Shown here: positions 22,692 to 35,869 of the stretch, one piece after another | Layout of the letters: every line of letters starts with the position of its first letter | Position numbering within the stretch: the stretch's first letter is position 1 | NCBI GenBank assembly: GCA_021904315.1 | Contig: CM038915.1 | Location: 17,360,001 to 17,424,000 of the forward strand | Reading direction: 5' to 3' | Source of the DNA: Sphagnum magellanicum | Lineage: Eukaryota > Streptophyta > Sphagnopsida > Sphagnales > Sphagnaceae | Length of the DNA stretch: 64,000 nt | Translations under genes and position numbers: made by a program | Notes under the pieces: generated by a model | Seen by the model: only the letters and a program-made list of their open reading frames with translations | Databases searched by the model: none | What the model was told of the DNA's origin: nothing

Positions 22692-23640
22692 GACTAGACT
22701 TTGCCGAAGAACTCGCGGCGGGTTTTCCTCCTCCAGCTGCTCGGCTGTTCTTGCTTCTTCTCCTTCTAGTTCTTCTGGTCTGAGCTTTTCGTGCAAATCT
22801 ACAACGAACTACAACTTCTTCACAAATTCAGCTGGCCGGATTCCTCATAACAATCCTAGCTGCTAGCTAACCACATCGAGCTGCAGCTCATATCTATCAG
22901 CTTCCGTTGACCACTGCCCCAACCACTCCCACCGCGAAACCGTCGATCGTGCATGAGAACTGGAGAATCTTCTTCTTTCTTTGCAGTACTAATGCTGATG
23001 TATTCTTGTAGTTCTTCCTTCTTCGCAGAACAGTAGTGGAATATTATTGTAGCTCGCTCAGCTCATGAAGAACCTTCTCAAAACACTTCATAGATATGTT
23101 TCCGTCGGGATCAGCAACCGAAGAAGACAACTACAACAACAAGCTGCTGGTCCAGTAAAAAGGCATGAACAGCTGAAGAGTCGCATGATCAAAGCCCAGC
23201 AGCTTCCCTGCATGTATATTTGCGTCAACAGCGAGAACTTCAACAACAGCAATGCTAGCAACAGGCTCGTGTAAATCGACGCCTAAAGTCCAGAACAGGC
23301 GCTGTAGTACCATCAGTAGCTGAAGATGAGCTTCATATCAAAAGACTTCCCATGTTTGTCTCAACAACAACACCAACAAGAAGATGGGTTCATGTAAATC
23401 TACTGTACTCCAGTACTGCATCACCTGCTGCTGCTTCTTCTGTCGGGTTAGTGCGTCCTCGCCGCCCATGAAAACTCTCTTAAAACAAATAAACAATCGC
23501 TTGTTTTTCTCACTTTCTAGGGTTCGATGACAAACCAAAAAAAAAAAAAAACAAACCGGTGAAGTTGCTGGTCCTCCCGAGATCACGCAAACTTCTGCGA
23601 AGCTCGACGCCCAGCCGTCCCCAGTTGAAAGCATTTTTTA
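22692..23640 (-). promoter_or_regulatory. Probable 5' leader of the fucosyltransferase gene with uORFs
   Basis: The stretch upstream of the ATG holds upstream open frames on the same strand: one starting ATG at 23634 (98 codons) and one at 23313 (60 codons). Both contain the peptide VDLHEP. A third copy of the underlying sequence (GTAGATTTGCACGAA, near 22788-22802) lies in frame just before the main ATG. The transcript start is not identifiable, so calling this leader sequence is an inference from position. Confidence 0.4.
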
Positions 23641-24010
23641 AAAACGTGTCAGGGAATGCTGACGAGAGAGAGAAAGAGAGAAGCGCGCGAGAGAGAGAAA
23701 GCCCGCGCGCGCGAGCGAGAGAACAATTCCGCAGAAAAATTCAGCCTTGAAAATCTTCCAAAGCAGAACCGGACTGCGCTGGCTGATTCCGGTAGCACAT
23801 TCTGGTGGAGCGGGCACCCCGGGCAGCTCAATCGAACCGACTCCGGTCGTAGAACCAGGCTCACGAACAGGCCGCAAAATGGGCAGACCCTCTCTCGGTC
23901 GCTCTCTCGCACACGCTTCTCTCTTGTACCGCGCACATCCAGTAGCCCGCAGCGAACGCTGGCCTGCTGGCCTCCGCCTGCCCAGGTTTTCTCCCAGCGG
24001 CTGTCCAACC
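23641..24010. promoter_or_regulatory. CpG-rich block upstream of the fucosyltransferase gene
   Basis: This block is clearly richer in G+C and CpG than the surrounding AT-rich DNA. It contains GAGAGAGA and CGCGCGCG runs (about 23660-23720). Open frames overlap in all phases, a usual effect of GC-rich sequence, and none shows a known motif. Its position about 1 kb upstream of the ATG suggests an unmethylated promoter region. Confidence 0.4.
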
Positions 24011-27000
24011 AGCATGCAATTATTTATTTATTTTTCAGATTTTAAAAATATAAAATGATTTCAAAAATTAACGTTTCATGGGTACTGACTATTTCATTAA
24101 AATAATTAATTATTTTCAAAATTTTCAAGCAACAAGAAGTATTTGAAATCTTTTGAAAATCTTTTATTTTCATAGTGGAATGTTTGAAAATTAATCAATA
24201 GGGGAATATTTGCACTATAGCTACAAAAATATTTGGAAAATATTGGAAATCTTTGTTCTTTATTTGAATAAAATTAATCCAATTCATTTTTTTGGGAGAA
24301 TTGGTTCTTTTAGTGTTAATCTGAAAAAATAAATTTTCAAAAAATTTAGCAAACTTCACTACCTAAAGTTTTGAAACCACCAGATTGAAAATAAAAACAT
24401 TTGGCAGAATCATCCCTCAATTTTTTTTACTGCATTTTTTTGGTCCAATCCTTGCTTTCAGTTTTTGGCCTTTTAGTTGGTCTGCTAGGGTTATAACTTA
24501 GGGTTTACCCCTATAAAATGGCGGCTTATTGGAACTTATTGTCTAAATATCAATAATGAAATTTGTTGAAAATGAGGATTATGAAATTAATTGAGGGTTA
24601 AAAACTTAGTGGATGATTAAGAATTTAATTAGGGTTAAAAAGTCTAAGTGCCATTTTAAGAATTTAATTAAAACTTCTTATTTTTGAATTTTTTGAATTT
24701 TAATTGATTTGTTAATAAACGAGATAAAAAAGACCCAAAAAAGAGAAAAAGAAAGGAAAAGTCAAGGTGAGAGGGCAGGGAAAGATTTGAGGGGAGGAGG
24801 GAGGATTTCGGGCAGGGCGGAGGAATTGTAGGAGGAGTGGTGGACCAGCTCCACTGGTGAAGGCGAAGTAGAAAATTTTCAATTTCACGGTTTGCTAGTG
24901 GAGAGGACTTATGCCGGGGATTTGCGCAATGGGTCTTGGCGAAAATGAAGGCGTACACCTTGATGTGCACGGGGCATTGTTAGTGAATCTATTATGCTGC
25001 TTTGGAAGCAAGAAACTTGGCATTGCTTGGTCCAGTTCTGCCATATAAAATGACCTAGAATCAACTCAGGCCAGTTCTGCCATGGAAGATTTGAACCTAA
25101 TTTTTTTTGTGGAATAGTGTATCTATGATACTTTCCAATACAGAAACTTGGCATGCTTTGTCCAGTTTCTGCTATGGAACATTACCTGAATTTTATGCAG
25201 AATAGGGTACCTATGCTACTTTGAGAATCAGTGCAGTGCACAATGCAGTTCTGTCATGTAAAAGACCTGATTTTGACTAGAAACCATGCATGCAGACTGT
25301 GCTTTGTGCTTCCTAGTTCTAAAATTGATGAAAGATTTTGAGTGCCAATTTGTGTTTTTTCAAAGCTTATTAAATTGCAGAATTTGGAACAAATAAGTGT
25401 GGATTCTGCATTCCATGCATTGTTGTCCTACTACAGCAATGTTAGCTTATAGCAAAATAGGCATTCAGAATATTTTATGGCCTACTAGGGTGCAAAACAC
25501 TCCTAAAGCAAGGAATATTTTTTTGCTGAACTTTTGCTACTTTATGAATATATTGAATGGGCACATTTCTGGCATAACCTGCCACAGGCAGCCAGGTCCC
25601 TAAAGTTAAAAGCAATAGTTGGCAGATTCAGCAAGTAGAATCTGCTGGGTCTGCCAATTCCATAAGAGGCACATAGCCCAACCTATTCAGGAGATGTCCA
25701 GCAATCTTTTATTTTTCAATTTTGTGATGTAGGCCCAGTCATAAGATGATTTAGCCAAATTTGGCTATTAAGTTTTTTGAACATGAAAACATTTAGGCAT
25801 CCTTCTATATGATGGCTACCAAACTGATATAGAATCTGGCGATTTTTTAAAATGTAAAATTCCTTTTGAAACTTAGCAATCGGAAACCATTAAAAAACAT
25901 AACAAAGGGTGGCAAAGTTTTGCCTTAAATAAAACAAGACACTGATGTTAAGGTGTCTATCCCCATACCGTTGAAATGAATGGGTCCAGAAATTGTCAGA
26001 TAGATGGATGGGTTTAAAGACTTTTTGGGTGAGTCTCACAAATGCACATCCATCAAGATCTTGGTTGCCTTTCGGGAGTTGGAAACCATGGGACTTTGAA
26101 ATTGGATTGAAATTTTAGTGGGATTAACACTAACAAGACTTTTTACTTCAAGGGTCTAATTTTTTTTCTTTCCACAAAGAATTGAGAGACACGAGACTAC
26201 TTGTGCATAAAAATGAACAAACACATTCAGAAAAAAAATTGGTGGTCTGGATTTAAGTTGCAATTGAATTTCTGTTTGAATGCTTGATTTATTTCATCAT
26301 CAGAATAAGTGCAAATTTGGCTGTCAATGTGTGAAAGCTCATAAAATTCCCATTTTCTATTTTTTTGGCGTTAGGGGTAAACCCTTAGTGGATAAGTCAG
26401 CTTCAATGAATTAAACAAACCCTATAACTTAATTACATGAAGTGCAATATGATGCTTTTTGTGTTCTTATTAAGTATTTCTTGTATGTACAATTGTAGTG
26501 CAAAATAATAGAGCCTAACAATTTTTATCATGTTGCTTTGGAGATGGAAAATAACGCCTGCAAATGACATCTCTCAAGTGGAAGGAGGTGGGTTTCTTGG
26601 TTTGTTCCTAACTAGGTACTAAGTTACAAGAGGGAACCAAACAAGGGAAGGACAAAAATGTCCATAGCTGTGGGGGCTATATGGGGGAGGTGATCAACAT
26701 TTATTATGGCTAATCACCTACAATTGGCTGATTTTTCTGTATGAGTGGGTACATTTCAGCAATAGCCTGGCAGTGTTTAATAGCAGGTGCAAGCCTCCAA
26801 GATGTCTAAGGTTAAAATCACTTGTGCCGTATTCGACTACTCTTTAAAGGCTTTTTGTCTTGCCCCTAAACACGCTGGTCAATATGCCCGTATACAGTCA
26901 GCAAGTCCAGTCGATTCTGCCAGTACCCTTTATAACATTAAACAATGTGGGCAAATTCTGCCAGGCCTGCATATTGGCGTACCCAGGAATTTCCCTGGCA

Positions 27001-30000
27001 AGATCAGCCCCACAGGAGTCATGAGTCAGGGCTCAGGACCCATTTCTCTAGTACAAAAGTGGCACCTTGCAAGGGCTTGGGGGGCCAGAATGAACCAGCG
27101 CCCAACAGCGCAGCAGCCACTGCATACCCATTATGGCTCACTTGTGGAAGAACCTCAACTGAGTTAATATGTGGTTTCACCTTGGTAACCCATTCTTTAG
27201 GAAGTAGGTCTTACATACAGGTACATTGGTAAGGAAAAAAAGTAACTATTACATAATTAGATGGTTTATACAAATGTTGGGCGATTCTCTCTGGGTGATC
27301 TGGTTTTCAAATCGGTTCTCATATTGAGAATTGACTGTTCTCATTTTGGGTGAAAATCAGGCTGAAAATCGATTTTAAAGTTCTCACCCATGGGAGAATT
27401 GACTAGCAAAACCAAAATCGAAACTTTTTTTAATTAAAAAAAATCAGATGAGTTTCACATGGAAACCCAAATCCAGTTCTCAAGGTCTGAGAGGAAAAAT
27501 GGGTACATTGGCTTTACCTGATACCTTTTACATGTCCAAAACATCGATAACAGGGCCCCAAAAGTTAACCTTGTGTGAGCATCACAGCACTTTGGTACCC
27601 TTTGAAGACCTTTGGCCAATTTAATATCTTCCTCATAATGTGCTTCTGAAGCAGTAATTATGTATTAGGCAACTGGTGAGAGGAGACACATTCCTGAATA
27701 TAGTTGAGGTGTGAATGTGTTGAAACTATTTGTATAATCGATTTCTGAACATAATCTGTTTCTGGGCGTAACCAGTTTCTGGACTGCAAGTTGAAATAGG
27801 TAGGTAAAAATTAAAGACCAGAGGAGAGAAGGGAGAAATTTATGTGTTATAATCTGCTTCCTCTGGACCAATGAGCAAGTGACACATTGGACAATGCAGT
27901 TCAGAAACCAGTTACAACACTAAATTGTTTACAAGGTTGATTGTATATGAATCTGGGGATGAGTATTTAAATTATGATTTTTGTATGTGCTACTTGTGGA
28001 TTGCAATCACATGTTCAGATTTTGTAAGTTTGATTCGTTTGACAATAATTTTTCCTGTACTTTTTCAGCTACAGTGGATGGCTAATTGTACAGAAAAGTG
28101 AGAGTATTTTTGGCGAACTTGATTTTTATTTTTTCTACTTGCACATGTGATTGGCTAAAGTAATGAACTATGTAGATCATTCTAGCTATAGTGATTTGAT
28201 CATTTTTCATGTGCATGTGATAATGGTTGTGGCACCAAAATAGCAAACAATTGCTAAAAGAAGACAAATGAAATTTAAATAAGGTGAAAGTCCAAGCAAG
28301 TTTTGTAGCAGAATTTGTTGGCCTTTGCCTACCAAGGCCAGGATATTGTGTTCAGATTCATTATAGAGTGTAGTCGCTTAATGGATTTTGGCCCCTAGGT
28401 AGTAAGTCTATTTTGATATGAGGATTTTTGAAAGATGATATTTTGGCTCGTGTTGACACTTGAGATTAGTTATAGAGTTATGATATCTTGAAGGATTTTG
28501 GTTTCTTTTACAGGATTTTTTTGAAGATCATATTTTTGCATGGTGAAATATTTGAATTTCCATAATTCTTCTTTTGCCTTAAGATTTTAAAAAAATGTAG
28601 ATGGCAAGGCCACAGTGTGACACACCTCTTGTTTTCACAGGGTTGACCAAAAACAAGATGTAACTTATAACAAAGAGTCCAAAACCTAAAATAAACCAAA
28701 CTAAAAAGCAAAACTAACTCACACATACCAACTCTCTTTCAACTTGGAGCACTTTTTTTTTTGTTTTTTTCCATGAAGTCAAAAACAACTAGTAATTGTT
28801 ATGGTGACTATCTACTCACTTCAGTCATGTCCAGTGGTGAAAAAACCCCAGCCCTACAGTGAAATTTGAGATGTATTTGGATGGCATGAGTTTTGTGTGG
28901 CAATGGAGACTATTGGCTAACATTACATAAAATGTAGTTGAATGATGGTGATATTTTCATTTTTTTCCCACTTTTTTCCTACTACTTTTGGCACCAATTT
29001 TTTTTTTCCCATAGCATTTTGGCTATTTTTAGCCACCCAAAACAAAAAAACGCCGGTTCACATGTAGATTTAGTTCCTACTGGTGAGCTTAAGTGAATCT
29101 CTGCCAGTAGCAGTTTAATTTCCTGTATACACAGTACTTTAGATGAAGGATATGTATTAAATAGTGTAAATTTGAGTTTGGTCTTTGGACCTGTAAATGT
29201 ACATATGATATAATCATCTAAAAAAGGGACAATAAAACAAAATGATTGCTTTAAATTCGCCAGCCAATATGTAGGGTGTTTTAGGAAGGGCTATTAGTCC
29301 AGGCCAAAAATAGTGGCAGCCAATTTTAGGAATAGAATATCCATGCAATCAGTGAGAAGTGGAGTCACGGCCTGTTATGTGTCCAATTAAATGATTGGCC
29401 CGTTTCGTGATAATTAAATGATCTCTCGTCTTATACAATTCAATTTTTCATATGTAATGCCACGGATGGGTAAATAATCAAATATATAAATATATATGTT
29501 ACATGGGGTAAACCCCTCTAAACATTGGGCACTCCCCAACATAGAAGCCTAGATATGCCAAAATAAAAAGCGTAGAAATACACCTCTCTTTAGATGTACA
29601 ATTCGTATACATGGAAGTTGAACTGGAACCAAACAATATGAGATAAAATTTCCCTCCTATTAGGGATGCCTTGGTGAACACTTGGGGAACTGGATGGAAA
29701 CCCCTTGAAAACTTGATGAGAACACAATGGGAACAAAAGACACCCCCCCCCTTTGATTGGTGGATATCGCAGAAACCTCACAAACACTTCCTTATTTGCA
29801 AAGATTGGTGTGAGGCCAACACGAATATGATTTTGTTATGTTTATTAGACTCTTCCAAGGCTCCTCGAAAAGGCTTTGAATGCTTTGCATATTTTCAAGG
29901 TCATAGCAGTCTGCTAGTGAATTCCCTGAATTTGATTCTTGTACCTCATCCAAGATTTCTAGTGCAGGGTCACCTAGTGAATGGGGTGGAGATGCTTGAA

Positions 30001-32981
30001 GTCCTACAGGACTTTGTGCACTAAGAAGACTATCACTACTTGATGATTTGTTGAACTCTATGGGTGTTCATTTTGATATGATGGAACTTTTTCATGGGTT
30101 AAATGAAGTTCATATTGGAGCTTGAGCATTTGCAATGTAAGCAGTTAGTGGTATTGGAAGATGCTGTATATATGTTCTTGTCAATTGTTCACACCTTCTT
30201 GTATACTTCCCACTGGAGATGCTATTTCAAAAATGGAGAAAGAGGGGGAGAAGAAAGAGGAGCTTTAGGTTCAGAAAAACACTAAGGTGTTGATTGTGAA
30301 AGTGTGAACCTTGTGAACCATAAACCAAAAAACAAGGGAGATTGAATACAAAGTTGGAACATAAGGACTTTTTCAAGTTATTTAGGGTTGCTAAGACCTT
30401 CATGAGAAAGGGTGTATTGTGTGTAGTAAGGAGTGGCAATGAAAAGAAAATAAGAGTTCATTGTTGGAACCACCCACAATGACAACTCCATAACTATCAG
30501 TTAAGAGGACAAAGAAGGAACTCACCATGCCAAATACAAGACTAGCCAATGTGGTGTAGTTCACAAACCTGCACCAGTAAAGGTTGTTGCTACATAGAAA
30601 TCCCCCTTGCAACCCCTTTCATCTTCCTGAAATCTGCAGAAGCACTCAACACATCAAATTTCTCAAAACAAGCATGACTACTGGGCCAGTTTCAGATCTT
30701 AATATTCAAGAACAAAAATTCTCATTGTAACTCCTTTAACTCCAATGTGTGACTAATACTAAGGGGCACTTTAGATGAGGGTCCAAACGTGAAGGTCCAA
30801 CAAAATGGAACAATCCTATTGGTTGATAGTCATAAATTAAACCTAAGGCCTTTAGATTAGGATCGAAGACCAATTCAAGCAAATTTGAAGTGCCATTTCC
30901 ATAAGATCATTTTGGAAGGAAATTAATTTATCTAGATCAAAATATGAAGCTAAAAGAAGAGCTTGTGGTTTGGAGAACCAAGATGTAAGCTAGGGTCAAG
31001 GTTTTCATTTCATCAATTTTGTTGTTTTTTATTTTTCTTTTCACTTGTTTTTTAAGTTGAAATTGTGCAAGAATGGAAGACATTTTGTGAATTAAGGACA
31101 TTGTTGAGAACACACCCATCACTTCATTTTGAGCATGTCTAGTGTTGACATGGATAGATTTATAAATCCACACAAAGTTGTTGTTGAAAGAATGCATTTT
31201 TTTGCCCTTGCAAATGCACAAAATGAGAGTTTTTCAGAAATGAGGATAGAAAGTTTTGGTTATGGAAGGTTGAAGCACTCATTTTCACAAATCAAAAGGT
31301 ATTTGGATTTACTAGAAATCTCTAAACTAACTCCCTTTCCCAAAAAAAGAACGAAGGGAAAGGTGGTTGTAGTTATGATGAAAAAGAAAGATATTGAAAA
31401 CGAAAAGGTAGAAAAAAATTTATGGATGGTGAAATATTACATATGATTGCACTATGAGGAGAAATGGAGTTTGAATTTACCATAAATGCTAAGAAACAAG
31501 ATAAATTCTACATTACTTGAAACTTTAGTTATGCTTGTTTCAATAGAACTCTTTGGGAAAAAAAATTTCAGATTTGAAACTTTTTTTTTAGATCTAAAAC
31601 TGATTGAAGTGAAAGGAATTGAAAGAAAGAAAACAATAAGAAAATCAGATTCAAATTGGGTCAATTAAGTTTTTCTCCCACCATTTTGCCACAATGAGGT
31701 TTGAATCCACCTTTCCTCAGAGGGGAAGAGAGGAGTTACAAAGTTAGCTTTATTTCAAGTGTTTGATATGAATTGCATTAGCTTCTCATATGTAATCACT
31801 TTTGATTCTTTTATTTCAAAGACTACTTTCAATTCATAAATCATAGTTTTTCACCACATTTTTTTTTTTCTTTAGGAGTGGATACATGGTTCAAATTACA
31901 CATTCGAATGTTGACTTTCAAACCTTAGTTTTTCAAGGATTCCAATTGTTTGCAAGCATAAATTTAATGCAATCTACAAATAAGGAGGACAAGCTTGTAA
32001 ATGGGACCTCAAGTAATGATTGCCATGAATGTCTCATTTATGATGCATTGAATAGTCGATGGTTTCAAAGCAAAAATGTGATGAAACATGTGAATGCTTT
32101 TCACAAATGGAATTGATGAAATTGTGTGTGGTCTAAAATTTCAAACAAAACTTGATAATGGTTTTAAGGATGATAATGAGGAGCCCTTGGATAAACCTTT
32201 CACTCCACATGATTTTTTTTAATAAAAAAAATAAAAGGTAGAAAGACTATAATGTCTATGAGCATTTTTCAACCATAGTTTAAAATAATACAACAATTTG
32301 TAAAAACCAATATTTTATTCAAAAATATGGATGTCTAAATTGAACGTTTCATAAATACATTACAAATTACATAACATTTGAATTTTGAGTCATTCATCAT
32401 AACCTTACCCTAAATTCAAAAAAAAAATTATTAAAAGTTCATGAGTTGTCATATCAACATTCCAAAAAATATTTCATTAACATTCTTGTACTTGATTAGA
32501 TAAAATTCCAATGTATTTTATATCTCGACAACCCATCTTTCTCTCCTTTGAATGAAGAACGTTTTGTGTAAGCTTTCATACCAATATTGATTTCTTTGAT
32601 CTTGTTTTTAATTAAGTATCATTAATGGTTTCAAGTGCTTTCTAATCATTGCACAAAATTCTTTAATTATAATTAATGTCATACTTTTTATCATGCCATA
32701 GATTTCCTTACACATTTGCAATGAATTTTCACTACCCAATTTTGCAAGAGCCATTGTTACTCTAATTTCTCTGACATGATTTTTCTCATGTTTGTATTTT
32801 TTTATTCAAGACTTCAACCTACAACCCTAATCAAAGCATGGAATGTGTTATAACTTAAACCTCTTACATTGTTCAAAGATCTTCTTGAAAAAGCTGCCAA
32901 AAAGTTGATTTTTCATATCCAACCACTCTTTTATACCTCCATATGTTTTGAACTCTAAGCAATGTGTCAACAAACTCTAAA
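24011..32981. other. Long anonymous interval, no recognised gene
   Basis: Nine kilobases of mixed unique and low-complexity DNA. I recognise no transposase, polymerase or known plant gene. A serine-rich open stretch on the minus strand (29795-30067) is listed separately. A TGTTGGGCGATTCTC motif near 27273 resembles hAT ends, but no partner was found. Poly-C runs occur at 29743-29752. Confidence 0.4.
29795..30067 (-). other. Open stretch of 91 codons, possible exon
   Basis: The minus strand is open from after TGA at 30068-30070 to TAA at 29792-29794. The translation is Ser/Asp/Glu/Pro-rich with protein-like composition (SSSSDSLLSAQSPVGLQASP near the start, ALEILDEVQESNSGNSLADC in the middle). 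No start codon or clear splice partners were found, and open runs of this length arise by chance here. No family is recognised. Confidence 0.2.
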
Positions 32982-33090
32982 CAAAATTGCAATGCACTCA
33001 TCATATTTCAATGTTATGCAATAGCTACCTATTGCAAAATTGCAATGCACTCATCATTCTTCAATGTTATGCAATAGCCACCTATTGCAA
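32982..33090. repeat. Two-copy tandem duplication, 53-bp unit
   Basis: CAAAATTGCAATGCACTCA starts at 32982 and again at 33035. Each copy continues through TTCAATGTTATGCAATAG and CACCTATTGCAA with very few differences. Confidence 0.8.
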
Positions 33091-34181
33091 TGAAACCGCC
33101 GGTGCAATGACTCAATACGTTGCTAAAGCAAAAACTAAAACCACCAACATCTTGTGCCTATGCTCATCCATTGTGTGTAATAAGAAGCAAGAAACAAGAA
33201 AAAAAACATGAGAAGTGAATATAAATAAATAAAATGCCATCTCACATGTGAATCCCACATTTTTACCAATTGGACTCTCAAATTGTACCCTATTCCTTTA
33301 GACACACTCATTGTACCTTACAAAAAAAGGTAATTTTTTAATGTGAAGAAGGGCGCAATTCAAGGATTCAATTCAATTCATCTCAAATTGGTCCCTGAGA
33401 TTTTCAACCCTGGACCATCATCTAAAATGGCCATAAGGCATCGAGCCTGTGGAAGCTCTAACAGTCTCAAGCATCTGTACACCACCAAAGAAAACACAAC
33501 TGTCTCCGAATCTCCCACATTAAGTTCTGATGATGTGCGCCAGTGACCTCACCATCAACCATGCATATTACTGAAAATCTAAATTGAAATAAGAAGGATC
33601 TGAACACTCACAGAACAGGAGCTCATACTGTCACTCCACAAGATAGAGCCCTAAAATTCAAGACAACCTCCAATAAGTTCATCATTTGGTTCATCATTCA
33701 ATTATCTAGCAGTCTCTAAGAAGCTGCTAGAGTGAGCTTTCTTTCCTATTGTTTTGATCCACAGGACATTCACCATCTCAACTTAATGGCAAAATGAAGA
33801 AAGTAGGTAGGATCTGTTTCAGAATTGAGGATAAATCCTGAAGTCTCCCACTCACTCCATCTCTCTTGCATGAGTCCAAAATACAATCTGAGACCTTCCA
33901 CTCCAAGCTTCCTGAATTGCTAGAATCAACATGTATAGTTTGGCCAAACCATTGTCCAAAAATCTGCAGTCTGAGTTCCTGTTGCATTTCCAGAAGCAAT
34001 CAGAAGACCTGGTCATGATGTTAGCATAGCATTTAAAGAAACATAGCTACTGAAGGAGTCAGTAGTAGTGTGACTCAAGCTGCAACAAGCTTGTAAGGTT
34101 AAAGTTTGTTCCACCTTGGCATGTCTCTGTGCTGCCAGCATCCAAGTCTAAAGGCATAGAGAGATCTGTTCAAAACACAAA
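33091..34181. other. 3' flank of the SUFA pseudogene, no gene seen
   Basis: No coding segment is recognised. A stretch near 33985-34045 resembles 45965-46025 in the carboxypeptidase intron 2, suggesting a shared old dispersed repeat. Confidence 0.4.
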
Positions 34182-35232
34182 CTAAGCGGCAAATGACTTT
34201 CCACAGCCACACGTAGATGATGCATTTGGGTTGCTGAATGAGAAACCACCCCCAATCAATGCATCACTATAGTCCAGTTGCATTCCAAACAGAAACAACA
34301 AACTCTCAGGATCGAACACTGCAACCCAACAAAAAAATGCACCAGTGGAAAGAATATTAGCCTCAGCAGTGCTGCAACATGGAAGCAGGAAACATTGGCA
34401 GTACAGTTTTCAGGCAAGGATTCTATCACCTTCAGAGTGCAAGAAACTCCTAACCATGGAGAAAGAAGTTGATTGTAAATTCACAGATCTGAACATGAGG
34501 AGGAGAGCACATACCCATGGTAAAGCCCTAATGCTCTATCACCGAATCATCAGGTCAAAGTTTTGATTTCTCTTCAAAGTTCATCACATATGACATTGCC
34601 AAGCAACCCCCCTGTCTGATTCCAACTTGAAGGCACAAGTCCTTATTTGGTCAGCCCTCAGTTTGTTCAAGTGTTTCAAGGCTTTCTCTGTCAGGACAAT
34701 TGCTGGCATCATACTTCCGATCTCAGCGATGGTCACTACCTTGCCAAAATCCACAACTCCACACCCATTAATTACATTCTAGAAATTAAAAATTCTGCAG
34801 AGATTGACCACATACATACCAAGGGATGATGACAAGGGGTGACAACAGATCAGTAGCTTGTGATACAACATCTCCATACAAACAAACGGATGTGCAAGGA
34901 ACTCTCCAGTCAACCTGCCTCTGCCTCTGTTGCTTGAGCAATCCATCAAGTAACCCTAGTTCACCTCAAATCTCACCAAAGGGGTTCAGAAAGCTGTGCG
35001 ACTATATTGAAGAACTCTGCAGTCGAGTTTCCTGTGCCTCTGTTTCTTTCGTTATTCATCAAGTAACGCTAATTCCCCTCAAATCTCGCCTAAAATCTTT
35101 CCTAAGCCGTTCAGAAAGCTGTGAAATTATGTCAAAGAAATCTCCGAGCAGTCGAGCTTCCTCTGTCTCTGCTTCTTTCGTAATTCATCAAGTAACCCCA
35201 ATTCTCCTCAAATCTTTGCGAAGCGGTTGAAA

Positions 35233-35288
<56 letters not shown>

Positions 35289-35541
35289 ACACACAATATA
35301 AAACAAACAAAGAGGAAAGAAGAAAGAATTACATGTATCGCCTGCGCACATGGTGATGACGCCAATTCTTCTGGGAGCAGCTTACACTTTCAGAGTACCA
35401 GGGCGTGCTGTCTTTGCTGCTCTTGAGGCGAACGACACAAGAAGTAACCAAAGGCGTCGGTGCTGAGCGGAGACCCCCCGCCGTGGCCGTTGCAGCAGCG
35501 GCACAGGAACAAGAAGGAACGGAGGCCATGGACATCGCCAT
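34182..35541 (-). pseudogene. SUFA: Pseudogene of chloroplast Fe-S assembly protein SufA/CpIscA
   Basis: The A-type Fe-S scaffold/carrier of the plastid SUF pathway, here as a broken three-exon copy. Exon 1 (35541-35333) encodes a Ser/Ala/Arg-rich transit peptide from MAMSMASVPSCSC. Exon 2 (34713-34515) contains AIVLTEKALKHLNKLRADQ, QGGC, MSYVMNFEE and PDDS. Exon 3 (34318-34182) contains [14 protein letters not shown], the C-terminal CGCGKSFAA and a stop. Introns have GT and AG ends in consistent phase; with one missing base restored the reading length would be 181 aa, against 180 in Arabidopsis. Defects in exon 2: a 1-base deletion near 34641-34650, TGA at 34555-34557 where Arg is expected, TAG at 34528-34530 where Gln is expected, and SG changed to LA after QGGC. 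The Cys residues expected to bind the cluster remain. Retained introns show DNA-level duplication, not retroposition. Sequencing error could explain the deletion but hardly all defects. Confidence 0.85.
35236..35284. repeat. (CT)n microsatellite
   Basis: About 24 uninterrupted CT dinucleotides, within intron 1 of the SUFA pseudogene, about 50 bp after its exon 1 donor site. Confidence 0.97.
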
Positions 35542-35869
35542 CGCTGTAGCGTGCAAAGGAGCTCCGGAGCGTTGTGAGAACGAGGGCTTTTCAGGCAAAC
35601 CAACGCGCTCGTGTAGTTAGTTACTAGAGTACAATGGACGTGTCCCAAAGGAATCCCTTGTGCCTCAGAGGTGGTCACTTTCTAACCACCCACGCAACCC
35701 CAGGAATTGACACTCTCAGACCGTTTTATGCCAAAAAATTTAGAATATTTTTGGAACGTGCAAGGTACAGATCATTCCGTACTGTAACCTGACAGTGAGG
35801 AATTTGGGTGATACCGGTAGGTGAGTCAAAAGACTTGAACGGGCAGTGAAATGGGAACATTGGCTTGTA

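Noticed and set aside
22692-22796. Extension of the fucosyltransferase to 755 residues
   Set aside because: The extension begins with TTG, not ATG, and an in-frame TAG lies just upstream. The first in-frame ATG is at 22691.
23638-24058. Overlapping long open frames in several phases on both strands
   Set aside because: They are the expected effect of GC-rich sequence with few stops. No domain is recognisable and the phases contradict each other.
26787-27232. Possible protein of 126 residues
   Set aside because: No family motif, and an equally long overlapping frame exists in another phase.
27270-27430. Second hAT element starting at TGTTGGGCGATTCTC
   Set aside because: Similarity to the hAT end is short and no inverted partner or 8-bp duplication was found.
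31129-31446. Lys-rich 105-codon frame as a gene
   Set aside because: AT-rich chance frame; no motif, no neighbouring exons.
35542-35598. Nineteen extra residues before the SUFA transit peptide
   Set aside because: The extension starts with TTG. The ATG at 35541 gives a typical Ser/Ala-rich transit peptide.
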